In this document: in pieces, positions 15,942-19,215 of the stretch
Numbering within the stretch: position 1 is the stretch's first letter
Layout: each line of letters opens with the position of its first letter
Assembly (NCBI GenBank): GCA_905198575.1
Contig: CAJKDC010000055.1
Span: 1 to 19,215, forward strand
Origin: an uncultured Bacteroides sp.
GTDB lineage: Bacteria > Bacteroidota > Bacteroidia > Bacteroidales > Bacteroidaceae
DNA: 19,215 bases
Direction of reading: 5' to 3'
The notes under the pieces: generated by a model
The model's input: only the letters and a program-made list of their open reading frames with translations
What the model was told of the DNA's origin: nothing
Databases searched by the model: none
Made by a program: the position numbers and the translations under genes

Positions 15942-16388
15942 TTAAACTTTAATTTTTCCAATTAATTTTCTTATTTTTCCTTTTCCTATGATAGGAGCAT
16001 GAGGGTCTTCCGGAAAAACAATGGCAAATTGTCCCGGAAGCAGGTCTATATAGGTTGTCGGGCGGTCTGCATACAAGGCACATTCTTTTTCTTCATCATA
16101 AGCTTGTACTTCTTGTTCCAGGTCTTCCAGTGCTTTCCAGCCAATGGTTTCCTTGCCTTCCAGCAGGATGTGCACGTCGATGTACTTTCTGTGTACTTCG
16201 AGCACTTGCTGGTCGGCTGTCAGACACGTTGGTTCAGAATTGTTGATGAACAGATTGTCACCGTCCAGTTCGATACGCCCGCAGGCGGTGTGCAGCAAGT
16301 CGTGACTTTTCACATAGTCGAAGAGTTGCTTCAGGAGTGGATTCAGCTTTTCCACTCTTTCACTGTTTTGTAAGTTCGATAAAATCAT
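15942..16388 (-). CDS. YhcH/YjgK/YiaL family protein, probable sialic acid anomerase (NanQ-like)
   Basis: A 148-residue cytoplasmic protein of the YhcH/YjgK/YiaL (DUF386) family, which has a cupin-like fold. Conserved features are EVHRKYIDVH (64-73) and FPEDPHAP (125-132), which contain the Glu/His residues expected to bind a metal, and a basic C-terminal strand (KLIGKIKV). The E. coli member NanQ (YhcH) speeds alpha-to-beta interconversion of N-acetylneuraminate, and other family members may act on different sugars. Placement between a NanM-type mutarotase and a sialidase supports the sialic-acid role here. The gene is 42 bases after nanM and 13 before the sialidase ATG. The start ATG at 16388 is the natural N-terminus of the family. 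Family sure, substrate inferred from context. Confidence 0.9.
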   Translation of the reverse strand: MILSNLQNSERVEKLNPLLKQLFDYVKSHDLLHTACGRIELDGDNLFINNSEPTCLTADQQVLEVHRKYIDVHILLEGKETIGWKALEDLEQEVQAYDEEKECALYADRPTTYIDLLPGQFAIVFPEDPHAPIIGKGKIRKLIGKIKV

Positions 16389-16430
16389 GTTTAAGTAGTT
16401 ATTCTATAATTATTGTAGTAAGTTCGTATT

Positions 16431-17522
16431 TCACGGTTGGATTGCATTAATGGGATAAGTCACAATTTCAGAAGTCCGGATGCCGGGCTTGATTTCACCA
16501 CAAATCATATACAACGTGTTCTTATGGATAAGCAATACTCCTCCGGCTTTTTCCATACCTTTCATACCGGGAATTACCTGCCAGGTTTGGGCAGAGGCAT
16601 TCCAGATGAGTCCGTCGTTGTTGAACCGGTACCATTCCGGCTCATGAGTCAGGTAGTCCTGACCGGCATTGCCTTCGAGAGCTGCTTTAAATATGGCATA
16701 GTTGACTCCTCCTGTAAATAAAACCGCATTGTCATTCAGGGTTACGCCGGCCCCTCCGGTCAGTGTCCGGATATTGCTGTTTTTATCTGTCGGCAGACTG
16801 ATGGGAGCTTCCCATTTGTGGGCTTGCAGATTATAGGGAAGCATGTCGGCTGAAAGTACACATCCGCCCTGTTTGTCATATTGATAGCCTCCGGCCAGAA
16901 AAAGATAACCGGGGAGAGATGTAAGTGCCGGCTGAATGCGGGTAGGTCCCGGATAGTCGGCCAGCTTTATCCATTTGCCCTTGCCTTGAGTCGGGTAGGC
17001 ATATAAGGCCTGGTCATTATTTCCCTGGTTGCCTCCGCTTATGTATAAAAACTGTCCGTCTGTCGTAGCGGATGCATTGTCTATGCTTACAGGCAGACGG
17101 GTACATTGGTGAACAGAGAATTGCTTTGTAAGCGTGTCAAGCCTGATTTCGTATACGTTTTTTAAGCCGGATTTACTGTTCATTCCTCCCAGACAGTATA
17201 ATTTATTCCCTGTACTTACCGTTGCTCCATAAGCCACAGGCTCAGGAAGGTCCGGCAATTTCATCCACTGTGCATCTGTTTCGGCGGTATTGAGTGCATA
17301 ACCTTCGGCATAATAAACTTTTGTCCCACCTTGTGCAGCGGGAACATCCGGAAAATTACATCCTCCGTAAACAACCAGCCAGTCACCGATGAATCCGGCA
17401 AAAGGTGCCGATACACCGTTGGGATTGGGATAGGCGGGTATTTTGTTTCCGGTTGTCTGGGCTGTCAGTTGATTAAAACAGACAAGAACAAGCAGAGCAA
17501 GTATAATCAATAGTCTCTTCAT
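16431..17522 (-). CDS. nanM: Exported kelch-repeat mutarotase, NanM type
   Basis: A 363-residue exported protein with a signal peptide (MKRLLIILALLVLVCFNQLTA, then Q) and six kelch-type blades. Repeats of the form GG/GGx followed by aromatic and W-x-L/P turns recur (for example YCLGGMN, YISGGNQGN, FLAGGYQYD, LFTGGVNYA, YMICGE). The N-terminal WLVVYGGCNFPD and C-terminal strands look like the cyclically permuted mutarotase family related to E. coli NanM, the periplasmic N-acetylneuraminate epimerase, and the length is close to that protein (368 residues). It would convert released alpha-sialic acid to the beta anomer before uptake. It is the first gene of the leftward sialic-acid operon and has a candidate -7 element 28 bases upstream. 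Family confidence is high; the sialic acid substrate rests on the downstream sialidase. Confidence 0.9.
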   Translation of the reverse strand: MKRLLIILALLVLVCFNQLTAQTTGNKIPAYPNPNGVSAPFAGFIGDWLVVYGGCNFPDVPAAQGGTKVYYAEGYALNTAETDAQWMKLPDLPEPVAYGATVSTGNKLYCLGGMNSKSGLKNVYEIRLDTLTKQFSVHQCTRLPVSIDNASATTDGQFLYISGGNQGNNDQALYAYPTQGKGKWIKLADYPGPTRIQPALTSLPGYLFLAGGYQYDKQGGCVLSADMLPYNLQAHKWEAPISLPTDKNSNIRTLTGGAGVTLNDNAVLFTGGVNYAIFKAALEGNAGQDYLTHEPEWYRFNNDGLIWNASAQTWQVIPGMKGMEKAGGVLLIHKNTLYMICGEIKPGIRTSEIVTYPINAIQP

Positions 17523-17549
17523 ATTTTTAAGGAATGGTTTTGTTTAGGC

Positions 17550-17557
17550 CAAATTTA
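17550..17557 (-). promoter_or_regulatory. Putative -7 element for the nanM-yhcH-nanH operon
   Basis: The minus strand reads TAAATTTG, an exact match to TAnnTTTG, placed 28 bases upstream of the nanM ATG. No TTTG -33 element is found at the normal distance; instead the palindrome GGATATATCC lies there, which suggests control by a DNA-binding protein. The call is from consensus matching only. Confidence 0.45.
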
Positions 17558-17568
17558 TATATAAAAAA

Positions 17569-17641
17569 GGATATATCCGCCTAATTATCTGATAAAATGC
17601 AGCATTGTATGTGAAAGAATAACGTATATAAGGCTATATAC
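17569..17641. promoter_or_regulatory. Cluster of short palindromes between divergent nanM and sulfatase maturase
   Basis: Three inverted repeats lie in 73 bases of the divergent control region: GGATATATCC at 17569-17578 (perfect, no spacer), AATGC-A-GCATT at 17596-17606, and GTATATA-AGGC-TATATAC at 17624-17641. They could be operators for a sugar-responsive regulator of either gene. Their AT-richness means some could be chance, and no regulator gene is present in the window. Confidence 0.35.
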
Positions 17642-17737
17642 TTGGATATTTTAAGTTCAATATGGTGTTTAACTGGATTTTATTTTATTATTTTGTGCAC
17701 GCTATTTTTTCGTGTACTAATAACTAAAACAAGAATA

Positions 17738-18967
17738 ATGGAACAAACCTTTGCACCTTTTGCACGTCCCCTATATGTCATGACCAAGCCTGTAGGAGCC
17801 GTATGTAACCTGGCTTGCGATTATTGCTATTATCTGGAAAAGGTCAATCTCTATAAGAATGCTGCATCCAAGTATGTGATGAGTGATGAATTGCTGGAAC
17901 GTTTTATAAAAGAGTATATCCAGTCGCAGACCATGCCGCAGGTCTTGTTCACCTGGCACGGCGGTGAGACACTGATGAGGCCGCTGAGTTTTTACAAGCG
18001 TGCCGTAGAACTGCAGAAACGCTATGCAAACGGACGGACCATCGACAACTGTATCCAGACGAACGGAACTTTGCTTACCGACGAATGGTGCGAATTCTTC
18101 CGACAGAATAACTGGCTGGTAGGTATATCGATAGACGGTCCGCAGGAGTTTCACGACGAATACCGGAAGAACAAGCAGGGAAGACCTTCGTTTGTGAAGG
18201 TGATGCGCGGAATCGAACTGCTGAACAAGCATGGTGTAGAATGGAATGCCATGGCGGTGGTAAACGATTATAACGCCGACTACCCGCTGGACTTTTACCA
18301 CTTCTTTAAGGAGCTGAACTGCCATTATATACAGTTTGCGCCTATCGTAGAGCGAATCTCGCGCCATGCCGACGGACGCTATCTGGCTACTCCGTTGCAG
18401 GAAGGCGACCGCCTGGCCGATTTTTCGGTTTCGCCGGAGCAGTGGGGAAACTTCTTATGTACCATTTTCGATGAATGGGTGCGCAATGACGTGGGTACTT
18501 ATTTCATACAGTTGTTCGATTCTACGTTGGCCAACTGGGTGGGCGAGCAGCCTGGCGTATGTTCGATGGCAAAGACTTGCGGCCATGCCGGTGTGATGGA
18601 ATTCAATGGGGATGTTTATACGTGTGACCATTTTGTATTTCCGGAATTCAAGCTGGGCAATATCTATGAAAAGACGCTGGTAGAGATGATGTACTCTGAA
18701 CGCCAGATGAAGTTCGGCCAGATGAAACAGGATTCCTTGCCCGGACAGTGCCGTGCGTGCGAGTATTTGTTTGCCTGCAACGGTGAGTGTCCGAAGAATC
18801 GTTTTATGCACACCGAAACCGGTGAGCCGGGACTGAATTATTTGTGTAAAGGTTATTATAAATTCTTCGACCATGTGGCGCCCTACATGGATTTCATGAA
18901 AAAGGAACTGCTGGCGCAACGGCCGCCTGCCAATGTCATGGAGGCCATACGCAACGGTGAATTATAA
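17738..18967 (+). CDS. chuR: Anaerobic sulfatase-maturating radical SAM enzyme (anSME)
   Basis: A 409-residue cytoplasmic radical SAM/SPASM enzyme that oxidises the active-site Cys or Ser of sulfatases to formylglycine without oxygen, making them active before export. The radical SAM cluster motif CNLACDYC gives C23, C27 and C30. Downstream are the WHGGE and QTNGTLL strand motifs. The SPASM part supplies further cysteines in CSMAKTCGH, YTCDHFVFPE, CRACEYLFACNGECP and LCKGYY, which hold two auxiliary [4Fe-4S] clusters. The aspartate in CDHFV matches the catalytic base of the Clostridium perfringens enzyme. Length fits the B. thetaiotaomicron homologue (ChuR, about 414). The ATG at 17738 is used because the family N-terminus begins there; a TTG at 17642 would add a spurious hydrophobic leader. 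No sulfatase gene is in the window, so it probably serves distant ones. Confidence 0.94.
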   Translation: MEQTFAPFARPLYVMTKPVGAVCNLACDYCYYLEKVNLYKNAASKYVMSDELLERFIKEYIQSQTMPQVLFTWHGGETLMRPLSFYKRAVELQKRYANGRTIDNCIQTNGTLLTDEWCEFFRQNNWLVGISIDGPQEFHDEYRKNKQGRPSFVKVMRGIELLNKHGVEWNAMAVVNDYNADYPLDFYHFFKELNCHYIQFAPIVERISRHADGRYLATPLQEGDRLADFSVSPEQWGNFLCTIFDEWVRNDVGTYFIQLFDSTLANWVGEQPGVCSMAKTCGHAGVMEFNGDVYTCDHFVFPEFKLGNIYEKTLVEMMYSERQMKFGQMKQDSLPGQCRACEYLFACNGECPKNRFMHTETGEPGLNYLCKGYYKFFDHVAPYMDFMKKELLAQRPPANVMEAIRNGEL

Positions 18968-18970
18968 CTG

Positions 18971-18998
18971 TAAGCCCCGCAATTATTTGCGGGGTTTA
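18971..18998. terminator. Convergent hairpin terminator between anSME and acetyltransferase
   Basis: A 10-bp stem (18971-18980 with 18989-18998; core CCCCGC/GCGGGG, one G:T wobble) has an 8-base loop and starts four bases past the anSME stop. The right arm is inside the coding end of the leftward acetyltransferase, and its TAA stop (18983-18985) lies in the loop. T runs are short on both sides, so strength is uncertain. Confidence 0.6.
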
Positions 18999-19215
18999 TA
19001 GTTGGTACGCCGGGCTTCTGTTTTCTGGTCTATTTCGCGGATAACCTTGCAAGGGTTTCCGGCTGCCAGTACTCCGGATGGAATATCGCGGTTGACCACA
19101 GAGCCGGCTGCAATTACGCTGTTGTCGCCTATTGTGACACCGGGAAGAATAACGCATTGGGCACCAATCCACACATTGTTGCCGATGGTGATGGGATAGG
19201 CGTATTCCAACCCTT
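18983..19215 (-). CDS. Maltose/galactoside-type O-acetyltransferase, C-terminal part (cut by window edge)
   Basis: The C-terminal 77 codons of a left-handed parallel beta-helix acetyltransferase of the maltose/galactoside acetyltransferase (LacA/Maa, CysE-like) group. These enzymes transfer acetyl from acetyl-CoA to a sugar or related hydroxyl in the cytoplasm. Diagnostic hexapeptide repeats are ITIGNNVWIGAQCVILPGVTIG-type turns (split here as IGNNVWIGA and VILPGVTIGDNSVIAAGSVV), ending in the DIPSGVLAAGNPCKVIREI block conserved at the end of the family. The reading frame stays open to base 19215, so the true start lies outside the window; the TTG at 19210 is an internal leucine codon. The catalytic histidine is not covered. 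The last residues (NYKPRK) are encoded within the terminator hairpin. It converges on anSME. Confidence 0.88.
   Translation of the reverse strand, partial: GLEYAYPITIGNNVWIGAQCVILPGVTIGDNSVIAAGSVVNRDIPSGVLAAGNPCKVIREIDQKTEARRTNYKPRK

Noticed and set aside
15929..15961. TTG start at 15961 for the sialidase, overlapping yhcH
   Set aside because: It would place eleven residues before a clean signal peptide that starts at the ATG 15928.
17642..17737. TTG start at 17642 giving the sulfatase maturase a hydrophobic leader
   Set aside because: The enzyme is cytoplasmic and family members begin at the MEQTFAPFARP region; the leader is promoter DNA read in frame.

Overview
The window looks like a chromosomal segment of a gut Bacteroidales, most likely Bacteroides or Phocaeicola. 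The grounds are secreted glycoside hydrolases of families typical of that group (GH3, GH65, GH97, GH33), a ChuR-like anaerobic sulfatase maturase, weak Shine-Dalgarno signals, and -7 elements of the Bacteroides TAnnTTTG type. No phage, insertion sequence, integrase, CRISPR array or SusC/SusD pair is present. The genus assignment is inference from protein character, not from a marker gene.

Layout from left to right: (1) 88-2436, a forward GH3 beta-glucosidase closed by a strong terminator. (2) 6135-2506, a four-gene leftward run: a secreted protein of unknown function, a four-helix membrane protein, a TfoX-N/TfoX-C/Cys-rich/GNAT fusion and a small alpha-helical repeat protein. (3) 9007-6320, the leftward lactate-oxidation operon lutA-lutB-lutC with its own terminator. 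(4) 9239-14071, a forward unit of Nudix hydrolase, GH65 and GH97, closed by a terminator. (5) a tRNA-Ala(GGC) gene with a textbook Bacteroides promoter and a terminator shared with the convergent sialidase. (6) 17522-14300, a leftward sialic-acid operon: NanM-type kelch mutarotase, YhcH/NanQ-type anomerase, GH33 sialidase. (7) 17738-18967, a divergent anaerobic sulfatase-maturating enzyme. (8) a leftward acetyltransferase cut by the right edge, converging on the maturase through a shared hairpin.

Functionally the window centres on harvesting complex, probably host-derived, glycans. Sialidase releases sialic acid, and two unrelated anomerases speed alpha-to-beta interconversion, one predicted exported and one predicted cytoplasmic. 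The divergent maturase activates the sulfatases needed for sulfated mucin or glycosaminoglycan. The GH65/GH97 pair is predicted to cleave alpha-glucosidic linkages, the GH3 enzyme beta-linked glucose or xylose. LutABC lets the cell oxidise lactate.

The least explained part is 2506-6135, where a multi-domain fusion, a membrane protein, a secreted possible TIM-barrel protein and a helical repeat protein lie close together on one strand. I did not find a clear-cut new defence or mobile system. The most novel candidates are this cluster and the palindrome-rich divergent region at 17523-17737. Every intergenic stretch is under 300 bases.
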